The position numbers and the translations under genes were made by a program. The notes below the pieces were generated by a model. That model was given only the letters and a program-made list of their open reading frames with translations, was not told the DNA's origin and did not search any database. This document shows, in pieces, positions 38,608-49,027 of a stretch of DNA of 64,000 nt. Where the stretch lies: assembly GCF_004785665.1 (NCBI RefSeq), contig NZ_SRPJ01000002.1, positions 332,836-396,835 of the forward strand, in the 5' to 3' direction. The stretch's first letter is position 1; every line of letters begins with the position of its first letter. The stretch is from Staphylococcus pragensis. Lineage in GTDB: Bacteria > Bacillota > Bacilli > Staphylococcales > Staphylococcaceae.

Positions 38608-39615
38608 ATGAAGAATGAACAAGTATTACTCGCTCAATATCCAGAAGGTATGCCACAAGATGATACATTTAAATACGAAGATATCGATGTAGCTGAATTA
38701 GGGAACGATGAAGTTCAAGTAGAATCGATTTATGTTTCAGTAGATCCTTATATGCGAGGCAGAATGTCTCAAGCTGATTCATATGTAGAACCATTCGAAA
38801 TAGGTCAACCTATTGAAAGTCATATCGTGGGCAAAGTAATCAACTCTAACTCTAATCAATTTCAAGAAGATGACATTGTTGTAGGAATGTTACCATGGAA
38901 ACGCATCAATACTATAAATGAAGACAAAGTCGATAAAGTTTCAAATACAGATATACCATTACATTTATATTTAAGCACGCTAGGTTTAACTGGCCAGACA
39001 GCTTATCATGGTTTGCTTAATATTGGACAGCCTAAACCAGATGAAACGGTAGTGGTTTCTGCTGCTTCTGGTGCTGTAGGTGCAGTTGTAGGACAGATTG
39101 CTAAATTGAAAGGTGCCCATGTGGTAGGCATTGCTGGTGGAGATAAGAAAGTGAATTATCTTACGGAAGAACTTGGCTTTGATGCTGGTGTAGATTACAA
39201 GAAAGACGATTTTGCTGAAGCTTTAGCTAAGGCAGTGCCAAATGGTGTGGATGTTTATTATGAAAATGTAGGCGGAGGAATTGGTGACGAAGTATTTAAA
39301 CATCTTAACCGTCATGCGCATATTCCAGTATGTGGAACGATTTCAAATTATAATCATCCGGAAGATGATCAAGGGCCACGTATTCAAAGTACCCTGATTA
39401 AGAAACAAGCGATGATGCGAGGATTTTTAGTAGCAGAATTTGCTGATGATTTTGAACAAGCTGGTAAAGAACTTGCACAGTGGATTCAAGAAGGTAAAAT
39501 TAAAACTGAAGTATCAATTGAAGAAGGATTCGATAAATTACCGCACGCCTTTCGTAACTTGTTTACTGGAGATAATTTTGGTAAGCAAGTGGTCAAAGTT
39601 TCAGACGCCGAGTAA
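38608..39615 (+). CDS. NADPH-dependent MDR oxidoreductase (CurA/leukotriene-B4 reductase type)
   Basis: 335 codons; AAAGGAG lies 9 bases before the ATG at 38608 (a GTG at 38605 is possible). Medium-chain dehydrogenase fold without zinc ligands: SVDPYMRGRMSQ at the substrate side, VVSAASGAVGAVVGQIAKLKG as the NADP-binding Rossmann motif, and YYENVGGGIGDEV. It reduces alkenal/enone double bonds in related enzymes. The next gene is another MDR protein. Confidence 0.9.
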   Translation: MKNEQVLLAQYPEGMPQDDTFKYEDIDVAELGNDEVQVESIYVSVDPYMRGRMSQADSYVEPFEIGQPIESHIVGKVINSNSNQFQEDDIVVGMLPWKRINTINEDKVDKVSNTDIPLHLYLSTLGLTGQTAYHGLLNIGQPKPDETVVVSAASGAVGAVVGQIAKLKGAHVVGIAGGDKKVNYLTEELGFDAGVDYKKDDFAEALAKAVPNGVDVYYENVGGGIGDEVFKHLNRHAHIPVCGTISNYNHPEDDQGPRIQSTLIKKQAMMRGFLVAEFADDFEQAGKELAQWIQEGKIKTEVSIEEGFDKLPHAFRNLFTGDNFGKQVVKVSDAE

Positions 39616-39672
39616 TTTGGTTTCCCTTTTCAAAAAGCAACAGTAGATTGAATAAAAGGTGGCTAAGAAGTA

Positions 39673-40686
39673 ATGAAAGTAATTGGATTTGAACAACCAT
39701 TTAAATTAGAAGAAGGCAATTTATTTAAAGAATATGAACTTGAAACGCCTCAACCGAAAGCACGTGACATACTCGTAAAAATTCAAAGTATCAGTGTCAA
39801 TCCGGTAGATACTAAACAGCGTATCACTCCTGTTGAAGACGCGCCAAGAGTGTTGGGATTCGATGCAGTAGGAACAGTTGAAGCGGTCGGATCTGAAGTT
39901 GAGTTATTTGAAGTAGGAGATCGAGTATTCTATGCTGGCACACCTAATCGACATGGGTCTAATGCGACTTATCAAGTTGTTGATGAACGCATCGTGGCGA
40001 AAGCACCAAGTAATTTATCGGCTGAACAAGCGGCTAGTTTACCTTTAACCGGGCTTACCGCTTCGGAAACGCTATTCGACGCGTTTGGTATTTCAACTCA
40101 TGCTAAAGAGAATGAAGGGAAATCACTATTAATAATTAATGGTGCTGGTGGTGTCGGAAGTATCGCAACACAAATTGCTAAAGCATACGGTTTACAAGTC
40201 ATTACTACTGCTTCACGTGACGAAACGGTAGAGTGGAGTAAAAAGATGGGTGCTGATATTGTATTAAATCATAAGCATGATTTAGCAACGCAATTAAAGC
40301 AACATGATATTGAAGCGGTAGATTATGTGTTTTGTACTTTCGATACAGAGATGTATTATGACACGATGATTGAGGTTGTGAAACCGCTTGGCCACATTGC
40401 GACGATTGTTGCTTTTAAAGAGAAACAAGATTTAAATGCATTGAAGGCGAAGAATATCAGCTTTACCCATGAATTTATGTTTGCAAGACCTATACATCAA
40501 ACGGAAGATATGATTCAGCAACACAAATATTTGAAAGATACTGCTGAAAAGGTAGAACAAGGTACGTATCAGCCTACAACTACTAACACGGTTTCAGGGC
40601 TTACAGTGGAAAATTTATATAATGCTCATAAAACGTTAGAATCTAATTCAATGATTGGGAAATTAGTTATTAATGTAGAAGAGTAA
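39673..40686 (+). CDS. Zinc-type alcohol dehydrogenase-like (MDR) protein
   Basis: 337 codons, [29 protein letters not shown] and [17 protein letters not shown] are MDR quinone-reductase motifs; [22 protein letters not shown] is the NAD(P) site. Catalytic zinc cysteines are absent, so it is probably a quinone oxidoreductase-like enzyme. It follows the previous MDR gene by 57 bases and may share its transcript. Confidence 0.88.
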   Translation: MKVIGFEQPFKLEEGNLFKEYELETPQPKARDILVKIQSISVNPVDTKQRITPVEDAPRVLGFDAVGTVEAVGSEVELFEVGDRVFYAGTPNRHGSNATYQVVDERIVAKAPSNLSAEQAASLPLTGLTASETLFDAFGISTHAKENEGKSLLIINGAGGVGSIATQIAKAYGLQVITTASRDETVEWSKKMGADIVLNHKHDLATQLKQHDIEAVDYVFCTFDTEMYYDTMIEVVKPLGHIATIVAFKEKQDLNALKAKNISFTHEFMFARPIHQTEDMIQQHKYLKDTAEKVEQGTYQPTTTNTVSGLTVENLYNAHKTLESNSMIGKLVINVEE

Positions 40687-40731
40687 AGGAAATTAACAAT
40701 CTATATAGAATTATCTTGAATATGGCGTTTA

Positions 40732-40772
40732 TTATTATGCAATTAGGCAATAGTAATAAACGTCATTTTTTA
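40732..40772 (+). terminator. Terminator after the MDR genes
   Basis: ATGGCGTTTATTATT (40732-40746) pairs with AGTAATAAACGTCAT (40752-40766), with G-T pairs, then TTTTTT. Confidence 0.8.
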
Positions 40773-40827
40773 TTGATAAATGGCATTAAAAATTAAATAA
40801 CAATTTAAAGAAAGGAGTTTATGATGG

Positions 40828-42371
40828 ATGAAAAATAAATCCATTAGTGTGGTATTTTGGACGGCATTAGGTATTTGTACATTGTTTGTCTTATATGGTG
40901 CATTATTACCGAAACAGTTAGAAACGGTAACGCAAAATATTACATCATTTATAGCCGTCAACTTTTCATGGTACTACTTATTACTCGTTTTAATGATTTT
41001 CTTTATATGTGTGTATCTATTATTTTCTAGATATGCGTCAATTACTCTTGGGAAAGAAGGAGAAGATCCTGAATTCTCTTTACCTTCATGGTTTGCAATG
41101 CTGTTTAGTGCAGGAATGGGAATAGGCTTAGTATTTTGGACGACAGCCGAACCGCTCAGTCATGCATTTACATTGACACCGATACATAAAGCAGGCACTC
41201 AAGCTGCTATTAACGATGCATTTCAATTTGCATTTTCCACTGGGGCGTCCATGCGTGGGCTGTCTATGGCATTGTTGCTTTAGTCTTCGCTTATTTTAGT
41301 TTCCACAAAGGGTATCCTGGATTAGTGAGTGCCACATTAGTTCCTATCTTTGGTGAGAAGCGAATGAAAGGGCCAATTGGAGGCGCTATAGACGTACTAG
41401 CGGTTATAGCAACTGTTACAGGGGTAGCGGCTACGTTAGGATTTGGCGCACTTCAAATTAACGAAGGGCTCAACTTCTTATTTGGCTTACCAAATAATTT
41501 TGGTACTCAAGTCATTTTAATTATTATAGCCACTATTTTATTTACATGGTCGGCTTGGTCTGGTATTGATAAAGGAATTAAAACATTAAGTAATATTAAT
41601 ATGTTATTAGCATTTATTGTCTTAATCGGTCTATTTATTGTAGGACCTACTTTATATATATTAAATACCTTTACTAATGGATTGGGTAACTATATCTTTA
41701 ATTTCTTTAGTATGAGTTTACGTATCCCTATGAATGGGGGAGAGAAATTTCAGTGGTTACAAAATTGGACAATCTTCTATTGGGCATGGTGGGTCTCATG
41801 GGCACCATTCGTTGGTATCTTCATCGCTCGTGTGTCTAGGGGCCGTACGATTAAAGAATTTATATTAGGGGTATTGTTCGTGCCAGCACTTGTATGTTTC
41901 TTCTTCTTTGCAGTATTTGGTGCTTCAGCTGTTTATCTACAAGACAAGGGGATTGCGAATATAGCCAAAGAAGCGACAGAAACAGCAACATTTGCGACGT
42001 TGGAACATTATTCACTAGGATTTGTTTTAAGTATTATTACTTTAATAGTCATCATGATATTCTTTGTTACTTCAGCTGACTCAGCTACTTATGTACTAGG
42101 CATGCTAAGTTGTAAAGGCGATATTAATCCTGCTTCTTTTGTAAAAGTAAGCTGGGGTATCATACTTGCACTATTTGCGATGATCATGATTTACACAGGT
42201 GGTACACAAGCCATTCAAAATTTGCTTATCATTGCAGCATTACCGTTCTCACTTGTAATTATATTTATGATTTGGGCACTCTTTAAATCTTTATCGAATG
42301 ATCATCCAAGGCATTCAAAACAACACTTTCTACAGTATAAAAATTCTAAAGAAAAAATAAAGAAAAAATAA
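40828..42371 (+). pseudogene. BCCT-family glycine betaine transporter (opuD2-like), frameshifted
   Basis: Two frames make one BCCT protein of about 514 residues: 40828-41283 (to about residue 137) and on from 41238 in the other frame. Adding one T to TTTT at 41233-41236 restores FQFAFFHWGVHAWAVYGIVALVF, the family core. The second frame carries the betaine-binding WTIFYWAWWVSWAPFVGIF. It lies directly upstream of the asp23 operon as in S. aureus, where opuD2 occupies that place. The lesion may be a true mutation, a phase-variable tract or a sequencing error. Confidence 0.88.
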
Positions 42372-42472
42372 TTATAAATTTTATGTTTTTATTGTACTAA
42401 ATTTGGGAATATCATTTTTAGACAGTAAACTTTAATGAATTTTAAAAAAGAATAAAATAATTTAAATTTAGT

Positions 42473-42497
42473 GTTTTAAAAAACATTTAAAGGGTAC
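42473..42497 (+). promoter_or_regulatory. Sigma-B-type promoter upstream of amaP-asp23
   Basis: GTTTTA (42473-42478), 13-base spacer, GGGTAC (42492-42497), close to the GTTTAA-N13-GGGTAT consensus. It lies about 57 bases before amaP. Asp23 is a standard sigma-B reporter in staphylococci, which supports the call. Confidence 0.78.
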
Positions 42498-42553
42498 TTA
42501 ATCTCTATAATTCATTTAATAGTTCAACAATAACTAAGGAGGTGCATGACGAG

Positions 42554-43090
42554 GTGAAAAGATTAAAAAACTTTATCCTCGGCCTATTAATAGTTGCTAT
42601 TGTTGGATTCCTATTGTTTATGTACATAAAAGATAGTCGTATTTCTCAATACCAACACTACTTCTTACAATTCAATTGGTTCCAACCACTATTAATTGGT
42701 TTAGCTGCTCTACTTATATTGATCGGTTTAATATTAGTACTCAGCATTTTCAAACCAACATATAGAAAACCAGGTCTATACAAAGACTACAATGATGGAC
42801 ATATTTATGTATCACGTAAAGCAGTCGAAAAAACTGCATATGATACGTTAACTAAATATGAAGATGTAAGACAACCTAATGTGGTTACTAAGCTTTACAA
42901 TAAGAAAAATAATTCTTATATCGATATTAAAGCAGACTTCTTAGTACCAAATAGTGTACAAGTTAAGTCTTTAACTGAAAGTATTAGAGCTGACATTAAA
43001 CATAATGTTGAGCATTTTACTGAAATGCCAGTTAGAAAATTAGAAGTTAATGTCAGAGATCAAAAATCTGCAGGACAACGCGTACTGTAA
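42554..43090 (+). CDS. amaP: Alkaline shock response membrane anchor protein AmaP
   Basis: 178 codons. The GTG at 42554 is 11 bases after AAGGAGG; the in-frame GTG at 42542 overlaps that site and is rejected. Two membrane helices (FILGLLIVAIVGFLLFMYI and PLLIGLAALLILIGLILVL) precede a cytoplasmic domain with Gls24-like character. In S. aureus AmaP tethers Asp23 to the membrane. The operon order amaP-DUF2273-asp23 supports this. Confidence 0.88.
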   Translation: MKRLKNFILGLLIVAIVGFLLFMYIKDSRISQYQHYFLQFNWFQPLLIGLAALLILIGLILVLSIFKPTYRKPGLYKDYNDGHIYVSRKAVEKTAYDTLTKYEDVRQPNVVTKLYNKKNNSYIDIKADFLVPNSVQVKSLTESIRADIKHNVEHFTEMPVRKLEVNVRDQKSAGQRVL

Positions 43091-43102
43091 GGGAGGGATA
43101 AC

Positions 43103-43342
43103 ATGGCTGATAATAATAATCAAAATGGACAAGATGCTGGTCAACAAGTTATTGACTTCATTAAAGCTTATAAATGGCGTATCATCGGTTTCTTCGCATT
43201 TTTAATTATAGCAATCTTATTCCTAACTTTAGGATTCTGGAAAACAATTTTAATCATTGTTTTATGTTTAATCGGAATTGGCGTTGGGTATATTAAAGAC
43301 CGTACACAAGATTTCATGAACTTCTTAAATAGATGGAGTTAG
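43103..43342 (+). CDS. DUF2273 membrane protein
   Basis: 79 codons: MADNNNQNGQDAGQQVIDFI, then two hydrophobic helices (IIGFFAFLIIAILFLTLGF and TILIIVLCLIGIGVGYI) and RTQDFMNFLNRW. GGGAGGG precedes the ATG. It is always found between amaP and asp23 genes; its function is unknown, probably part of the same membrane complex. Confidence 0.88.
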   Translation: MADNNNQNGQDAGQQVIDFIKAYKWRIIGFFAFLIIAILFLTLGFWKTILIIVLCLIGIGVGYIKDRTQDFMNFLNRWS

Positions 43343-43412
43343 ATTTATCTAGTTAAGAATTCATATAAATAAAAAACAAAGTTTTAAATTAATAAAAAGG
43401 AGAATGTTTATC

Positions 43413-43943
43413 ATGGCAGTAGATAACAATAAAGCTAAACAAGCATACAATAACCAAACTGGAGTTAACGAACAAGAAAGAGAAGAACGTCAAAGAGAAG
43501 CTCAAGAACGTAGAGAAGAACGTAACGATCAACGTTTCGAAAACAAATTAACTTTCTCTGATGAAGTTATCGAAAAAATCGCTGGTATCGCAGCTCGCGA
43601 AGTAAGAGGAATCTTAGACATGAAAGGCGGTTTCGCTGATAATTTCACTAACGCTTTCTCAAGCGGTAACAACGTAACTCAAGGTGTTTCTGTTGAAGTT
43701 GGCGAAAAACAAGCAGCTGTAGACTTAAAAGTAATCTTAGAATACGGCGAATCAGCTCCAAAAATCTTCCGTAAAGTAACTGACTTAGTTAAAGAACAAG
43801 TTAAATACATTACTGGTTTAGATGTTGTTGAAGTTAACATGCAAGTTGACGATGTAATGACTAAAAAAGAATGGGCTCAAAAAAATGATAAAAACAGAGA
43901 CAACAACAATAACAACAACTCTGAAAGATCAGGTTTACAATAA
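43413..43943 (+). CDS. asp23: Alkaline shock protein 23
   Basis: 176 codons from the ATG at 43413 (AAAAGGAG 9-10 bases before; the ATG at 43404 is too close). [19 protein letters not shown] matches staphylococcal Asp23. The Asp23/Gls24 domain spans about 48-145 ([39 protein letters not shown]). The N-terminal arm is Arg/Glu-rich with an REER repeat, and the tail is Asn-rich. It is an abundant, membrane-near cell-envelope stress protein, sigma-B dependent in S. aureus. Confidence 0.95.
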   Translation: MAVDNNKAKQAYNNQTGVNEQEREERQREAQERREERNDQRFENKLTFSDEVIEKIAGIAAREVRGILDMKGGFADNFTNAFSSGNNVTQGVSVEVGEKQAAVDLKVILEYGESAPKIFRKVTDLVKEQVKYITGLDVVEVNMQVDDVMTKKEWAQKNDKNRDNNNNNNSERSGLQ

Positions 43944-43959
43944 TAAGTAATAACCTTTA

Positions 43960-43993
43960 AACCTTAAGGCGTTCATTGTCTTAAGGTTTTTTT
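43960..43993 (+). terminator. Terminator of the asp23 operon
   Basis: AACCTTAAG (43960-43968) pairs with CTTAAGGTT (43980-43988), then a T-run. Confidence 0.88.
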
Positions 43994-44003
43994 AGGTATG
44001 AAA

Positions 44004-44034
44004 AAACAGGAACGAAGATACCTTCGTTCCTGTT
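44004..44034 (-). terminator. Terminator of sfaD
   Basis: AAACAGGAACGAAG (44004-44017) pairs with CTTCGTTCCTGTTT (44022-44035); a T6 run follows on the minus strand, 10 bases beyond the sfaD stop. Confidence 0.88.
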
Positions 44035-44043
44035 TGTATTTGC

Positions 44044-45993
44044 TTAACGATGTAATGGGTTGTCTACTTTAATATAAGTATAATGATGTGCTTCATCTTC
44101 TAAACGCATCGTTGTCACACATTTATAATCAATCGTTTCAGCGAATAAAGTAGAGGATATTGTATTTAAACGTTCCTCTTCAACATCATTTAAATCTACT
44201 AAAATTTGCTGAATGATATCACTAATTTGACGCCACATAGTCTCCTCAAATGATGTATCTTCAATTACTTTAGCTACAGTTAATACAAGTTCGCCTAAAT
44301 GATTTTGTACAGTAGAATAGAATGCTTTGTTAAATACTGAAGTTTTAGAATCAGTAAGAATTCTAGATTTTTCATGGAAATCATCTGTAGCATAGCCGCT
44401 TGCATTAAGTTGAGCTTCATCAATACGTAAGCCTTCAAAATCACGAATATATATAGTATTTAAACTACCATCTTTATTAAATAAAGCAATTGAATTCTGT
44501 AAATGCGCTTCAAGTGCAATTCCGTATTTAATGTATAAAGGAAGCACAATGCCCAATAATTGTGTTGAATAGTCACGTAGCCATAATTGAGCTGCTTCTT
44601 CAAAACTGTCTATCCCTTCACTTTGTCGGAATAATTGAATAAGACTCACAATAGGCGTTTCTTCGTTATATTTATAATTCGCAACTAAACTTGATGGAAT
44701 CATAGGAATACTGTCATTAGCAATTAATTGATAAATATTTTCTCGGAAAAGGGTGCCTAACTGTTCACTACGATCAGTTTGAATGTCCTCAGGGTCATTT
44801 ATGTTATAGAAATGTATACCTGCTAACTCATCTAATATTTTAATGCGATATTCATGAAATACACTATCATTATTTAAAATGTCATTTAATATCTTTGTTA
44901 CTAAAGGACCGTTATGTGTTGTTTGCTCCGATAACGTTCTAATCTCCCCAGTAATATGTACATTCGTTGATAGTTTAATATGAGGTAATTGCTTTGGATA
45001 TTTAGGCATCAATGTTCTGAATGATAAGCCGGCGTAATATGGCAAACTCATATTTAAAGGAATAATGAGTTGTTGCTCAAGTTCTGACTGATATTGCACC
45101 TTTAAAATATAATCATATTGCCAAGGATGAACAATCATCAAATGATATTGTGATAAATTGATACTTTCATCTAGTTCCTTAGAAATTTGAGCGTATAATT
45201 CAGGTAAGATAGATTCTATCTCATTGTTATAGCTATTAGATAACGCTTGAGTATTAGCGATACTTTCATGAATTAAGACACATTTTAAATGAATTTCTTT
45301 ACCGTATTCAGAGCTATAATAGATGTTTTCTTGAGCACTTAATCCTTTACGTAATTTTGCGCCAGGATGAAGCGGATGACCTTCAATTACAGCTTGTTCA
45401 GAACGCAAGTAACTGTCTTCGTGCGTAGAAATGATATCTAGAAGTGGTTTGTTCATGTCACGCATATGATAGGCTTGATAAGCTAATGCAAGTGCCATAT
45501 TCGCTACACTATTATCTAAATCATCTTTAAATTGGTCACTAGCCTCATTATTGAGCGTTGGGTCTTCGATTAAGATATTATCTAAAACTTCAAGTGGATG
45601 CATCACTCGCGTAAATTCGCTTTGTTCCTCCTTTGATTCAAAGAAAGGTCCTACCACATCTACTCGACCGAATGCATGTCGACCTTCAACTTTTCCATAT
45701 ATGTATTTTTTTGCTTTTGGAAAATGAATACATAATACATCTTCGTCTTTATCAATAGGTAAACGATCCAACTTACTCACTGACATGATTAAACTATTAT
45801 CTTTAGCATTCACTAAATTCTCACGGTATGAAGAAATAATTAAACGTTGTGAAATCTTATCACGACTTGCCAACAAGTTATCTTTAAAATCACCTAATAA
45901 TTGAGGATAATTTTGTTTTAAGAATGCATAAGCAGCTTGCTCCTCCTCAGTTAATTGAATATTAAAGTTATTGATATTAATTATGTTAATCAT
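44044..45993 (-). CDS. sfaD: Staphyloferrin A synthetase SfaD (NIS synthetase)
   Basis: 649 codons from the ATG at 45993 giving MINIININNFNIQLTEEEQ, with GAGGTG upstream; a longer in-frame reading runs through the Fur-controlled promoter and is rejected. IucA/IucC family: EGHPLHPGAKLRKGLS is the ATP/citrate region, HPWQYDYIL and KLSTNVHITGEIRT follow, and the FhuF-like C-terminal part is present. With SfaB it joins two citrates to ornithine to make staphyloferrin A. It is divergent from sfaABC across a Fur box. Confidence 0.92.
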   Translation of the reverse strand: MINIININNFNIQLTEEEQAAYAFLKQNYPQLLGDFKDNLLASRDKISQRLIISSYRENLVNAKDNSLIMSVSKLDRLPIDKDEDVLCIHFPKAKKYIYGKVEGRHAFGRVDVVGPFFESKEEQSEFTRVMHPLEVLDNILIEDPTLNNEASDQFKDDLDNSVANMALALAYQAYHMRDMNKPLLDIISTHEDSYLRSEQAVIEGHPLHPGAKLRKGLSAQENIYYSSEYGKEIHLKCVLIHESIANTQALSNSYNNEIESILPELYAQISKELDESINLSQYHLMIVHPWQYDYILKVQYQSELEQQLIIPLNMSLPYYAGLSFRTLMPKYPKQLPHIKLSTNVHITGEIRTLSEQTTHNGPLVTKILNDILNNDSVFHEYRIKILDELAGIHFYNINDPEDIQTDRSEQLGTLFRENIYQLIANDSIPMIPSSLVANYKYNEETPIVSLIQLFRQSEGIDSFEEAAQLWLRDYSTQLLGIVLPLYIKYGIALEAHLQNSIALFNKDGSLNTIYIRDFEGLRIDEAQLNASGYATDDFHEKSRILTDSKTSVFNKAFYSTVQNHLGELVLTVAKVIEDTSFEETMWRQISDIIQQILVDLNDVEEERLNTISSTLFAETIDYKCVTTMRLEDEAHHYTYIKVDNPLHR

Positions 45994-46050
45994 AAAACAC
46001 CTCAAAATTATTTTACAAAAATCAAAAAGATTTGTATAATCCATATTATC

Positions 46051-46069
46051 GATAATGATATTCATTATC
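46051..46069. promoter_or_regulatory. Fur box between sfaD and sfaABC
   Basis: GATAATGATATTCATTATC matches the 19-bp Fur consensus (GATAATGATAATCATTATC) at 18 positions. One site can control both divergent transcripts. Confidence 0.93.
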
Positions 46070-46095
46070 AATTATAAAGGAGTAGGTGACACACT

Positions 46096-47280
46096 GTGGC
46101 AAAATTTTTCTTTTCCAGTTCCTTTTTATTATTTCTGGGAAATTGGATAGGACAAATTGGTTTAAACTGGTATGTACTTACTAGTTATCATAACGCAGTT
46201 TATTTAGGTTTAGTTAATTTTTGCCGACTCGTACCTATTTTAATACTAAGTGTATGGGCAGGTACACTTGCTGATAAATATGATAGGGGATTATTGCTTA
46301 GAATTACAATATCTTCTTCTTTTTTAGTGACTGCACTATTGTGTGTTTGTACCTTTACTATCTCCCATATTTCAATTATAGTGATATTAATTTATGCTAC
46401 TTTACGTGGCATATTGAACGCGGTAGAAACGCCAGTAAGACAAGCATTGTTGCCTGATTTGTCTGAAAGATTGAATACGAGCCAAGCCGTTTCTTATCAT
46501 TCATTTAAAATTAATATTTGTCGCTCGATAGGTCCAGCAATTGCAGGAATTATTCTTGCTGCGTATCATGCCCCAGCAACATTCTTAGCACAAGCGATTT
46601 GTTATTTAATGGCTGTGTTATTTTGTATACCGCTTCATTTTGAACGGGTTAATAACGATGTCAGTAAGACTAAAGAATATTCATTGAAGTTCGTATGGCA
46701 GTATTTTAAAACAAATGCGCAAGCATCCAGGATTTTTATAACTTCATTAATTATAATGGCAACTGGATTTTCTTATACGACCTTGGTACCCGTACTCGTT
46801 CATCGAATATTTCCTGGTAAATCTGAAATATTTGGTATTTACATGACATTTTGTGCAATCGGTGGTATGATTGCTACACTTTTATTACCCATTATTTTGA
46901 AAAAGATAAATACTGTAAACATGTATTATTTAAGTTCGTGTTTGTTTGGTTTAGCATTGTTAGGTGTAGTCATACAAAATGTAGTAGTAGTGTTTATTAG
47001 CATGGCACTTGTAGGATTATTTAGCCAATGGGCGCGTACATCAAATAGAATTTATTTTCAAGAGCAAGTGTCTCCTGAAAATCGTGGAAAAATATTAAGT
47101 ATCGTCATGATGGATAGAGGTATGATTCCTTTGGGAAGTCTATTAATGACAGCTCTATCGGATTGGATGGGTGTCTTAACTACCTTTATCGTCATGGGCT
47201 TATTTACAACTGTTGTAGCCTTAACCGTTCATTTACTGCAAAGAACAACTAAAGTGGAGGAGTCGAATAATGCAAAGTGA
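46096..47280 (+). CDS. sfaA: Staphyloferrin A exporter, MFS family
   Basis: 394 codons from a GTG (AAAGGAG 13 bases upstream). About twelve membrane helices; AGTLADKYDRG between helices 2 and 3 is the MFS motif A. In S. aureus SfaA secretes staphyloferrin A. It overlaps sfaB by 11 bases. MFS identity is clear; the role is from context. Confidence 0.9.
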   Translation: MAKFFFSSSFLLFLGNWIGQIGLNWYVLTSYHNAVYLGLVNFCRLVPILILSVWAGTLADKYDRGLLLRITISSSFLVTALLCVCTFTISHISIIVILIYATLRGILNAVETPVRQALLPDLSERLNTSQAVSYHSFKINICRSIGPAIAGIILAAYHAPATFLAQAICYLMAVLFCIPLHFERVNNDVSKTKEYSLKFVWQYFKTNAQASRIFITSLIIMATGFSYTTLVPVLVHRIFPGKSEIFGIYMTFCAIGGMIATLLLPIILKKINTVNMYYLSSCLFGLALLGVVIQNVVVVFISMALVGLFSQWARTSNRIYFQEQVSPENRGKILSIVMMDRGMIPLGSLLMTALSDWMGVLTTFIVMGLFTTVVALTVHLLQRTTKVEESNNAK

Positions 47281-49027
47281 TTGGGAATTAGCAGATAAAA
47301 ATTTACAATACCGCGTCTTAAATGCATTAGTTAAAGAAAAGATATGGGCATCCTCAACAAGAATTACAACTCAAGATCATCAGCTTGAAATACAACTTTA
47401 TGGATGCGTACTGACAATTCATTATAAACATTTAAGCGAAATGGTTCGATATACTTTCGAGGGACCAATAACTTATAGCTGTGGAAAAAATAAAGTAGAA
47501 ATAACGTCGTTAGAGAATTTATTAGATGTTTTAGAGCAACATTTTGAAGTTGAGATAAGCGAGCGTTTACGTGCAGAATTATTACATAGTAGAGATAGCT
47601 TTATTGAAGTATACAAACATTTCAATAATCGCAAAAAACATATCCAAGATAGTTTGAAATTTTCACGTATGCCGATCACGATTAATTTCTTTGCTTGGTT
47701 ACAACATTTAAGTGATTCGAATGACTTTAATGACTTAATGTATTCTGAAAGCTTAGTGATTGAAGGTCATCCAACACATCCGTTGACAAAAACAAAATTA
47801 CCTCTATCAATGGAGGAAGTTAAGCAATATTCACCTGAATTTGAAAAAATTATTCCATTAAAAATCATTTTATTACATAAAGATTATGCAAAAATAACGT
47901 CTATAGATGGAAATAGCTCATTTATATTGGAAGAAGTGATTCCGGAATATCATTCAAAACTAAGAAAATTTATTCAAACCTTTCATCTTTCGCTTGATGA
48001 TTACCAAGTTATATTTGTTCATCCTTGGCAATATCAACATACTATTTATCATCAATTCGAACAGTGGATTAAAGCTCAAATTTTAATTGCTACACCATTT
48101 GATATAGAATCGAAAGCAACGTTATCATTTAGAACAATGTCGCTGACCAATAAACCGTATCATATAAAATTACCAGTCAATGTACAAGCGACTAGTGCTG
48201 TAAGAACGGTATCAAGTGTAACGACAGTCGATGGTCCAAATTTAAGTATGGCATTGCAAGAAACACTTAATCAATATCCACAACTCAAAGTAGCACTTGA
48301 ACCTTTTGGTATATATGCTAATACCGAAGATGATCGCGCACGACAATTGGCATGTATTATTAGAGAGAAACCCTATATTGCTAATAATGGTGCAACAATC
48401 GTTACAGGGGCATTAGTAAATCCTAATCCGGTTGATGGAAATATTACCGTTGATAGCTACATTGAATGGGTAAGTGGAGAAATAAGTAAACAGAACATTT
48501 CTCAATTTATGAGAACATACTGTCGCCAATTGGTCACACCATTAATTGCTTTAATTCAAGATTACGGCATCGCTTTAGAAGCACATATGCAAAATACAAT
48601 TGTAAATCTTGGACCTCAATTTCAAATGAACTTTGTCGTTCGTGATTTAGGAGGTTCTCGTATTGATTTAGATACCTTGTATAAGAAATTAAAGGATATT
48701 AATGTGACGAATACTAGTTTAATAGCGTCCTCCATTGATGAAGTTATAGCGAAATTCCAACATGCTGTAGTACAAAATCAGCTTGCGGAATTAATTCATC
48801 ACTTTTCAAAAAACGAAAGTATAAGCGAAGTCGAATTATTTAATATTGTACAAGAAGAAATTGAGCTTGCAATAAGTGATGATAAGCCACATGCTAAAAC
48901 GTTAAGACAAATCTTATTTGGATCAACTATCACGGTTAAAGCGTTGCTTCGTATGAGAATGGAAAATAAAGTTAAAAAATATCTTAATATAGATCTTGAT
49001 AACCCGATAAAAAAAGAGGTGAATTAA
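47270..49027 (+). CDS. sfaB: Staphyloferrin A synthetase SfaB (NIS synthetase)
   Basis: 585 codons. IucA/IucC signatures: VIEGHPTHPLTKTKLPLS, VHPWQYQHTI, IKLPVNVQATSAVRTVS and the C-terminal ALEAHMQNTIVNLG plus FVVRDLGGSRID. It catalyses one of the two ATP-dependent citrate-ornithine condensations. GGAGG lies before the ATG inside sfaA. It is somewhat shorter than SfaD. Confidence 0.92.
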   Translation: MQSDWELADKNLQYRVLNALVKEKIWASSTRITTQDHQLEIQLYGCVLTIHYKHLSEMVRYTFEGPITYSCGKNKVEITSLENLLDVLEQHFEVEISERLRAELLHSRDSFIEVYKHFNNRKKHIQDSLKFSRMPITINFFAWLQHLSDSNDFNDLMYSESLVIEGHPTHPLTKTKLPLSMEEVKQYSPEFEKIIPLKIILLHKDYAKITSIDGNSSFILEEVIPEYHSKLRKFIQTFHLSLDDYQVIFVHPWQYQHTIYHQFEQWIKAQILIATPFDIESKATLSFRTMSLTNKPYHIKLPVNVQATSAVRTVSSVTTVDGPNLSMALQETLNQYPQLKVALEPFGIYANTEDDRARQLACIIREKPYIANNGATIVTGALVNPNPVDGNITVDSYIEWVSGEISKQNISQFMRTYCRQLVTPLIALIQDYGIALEAHMQNTIVNLGPQFQMNFVVRDLGGSRIDLDTLYKKLKDINVTNTSLIASSIDEVIAKFQHAVVQNQLAELIHHFSKNESISEVELFNIVQEEIELAISDDKPHAKTLRQILFGSTITVKALLRMRMENKVKKYLNIDLDNPIKKEVN

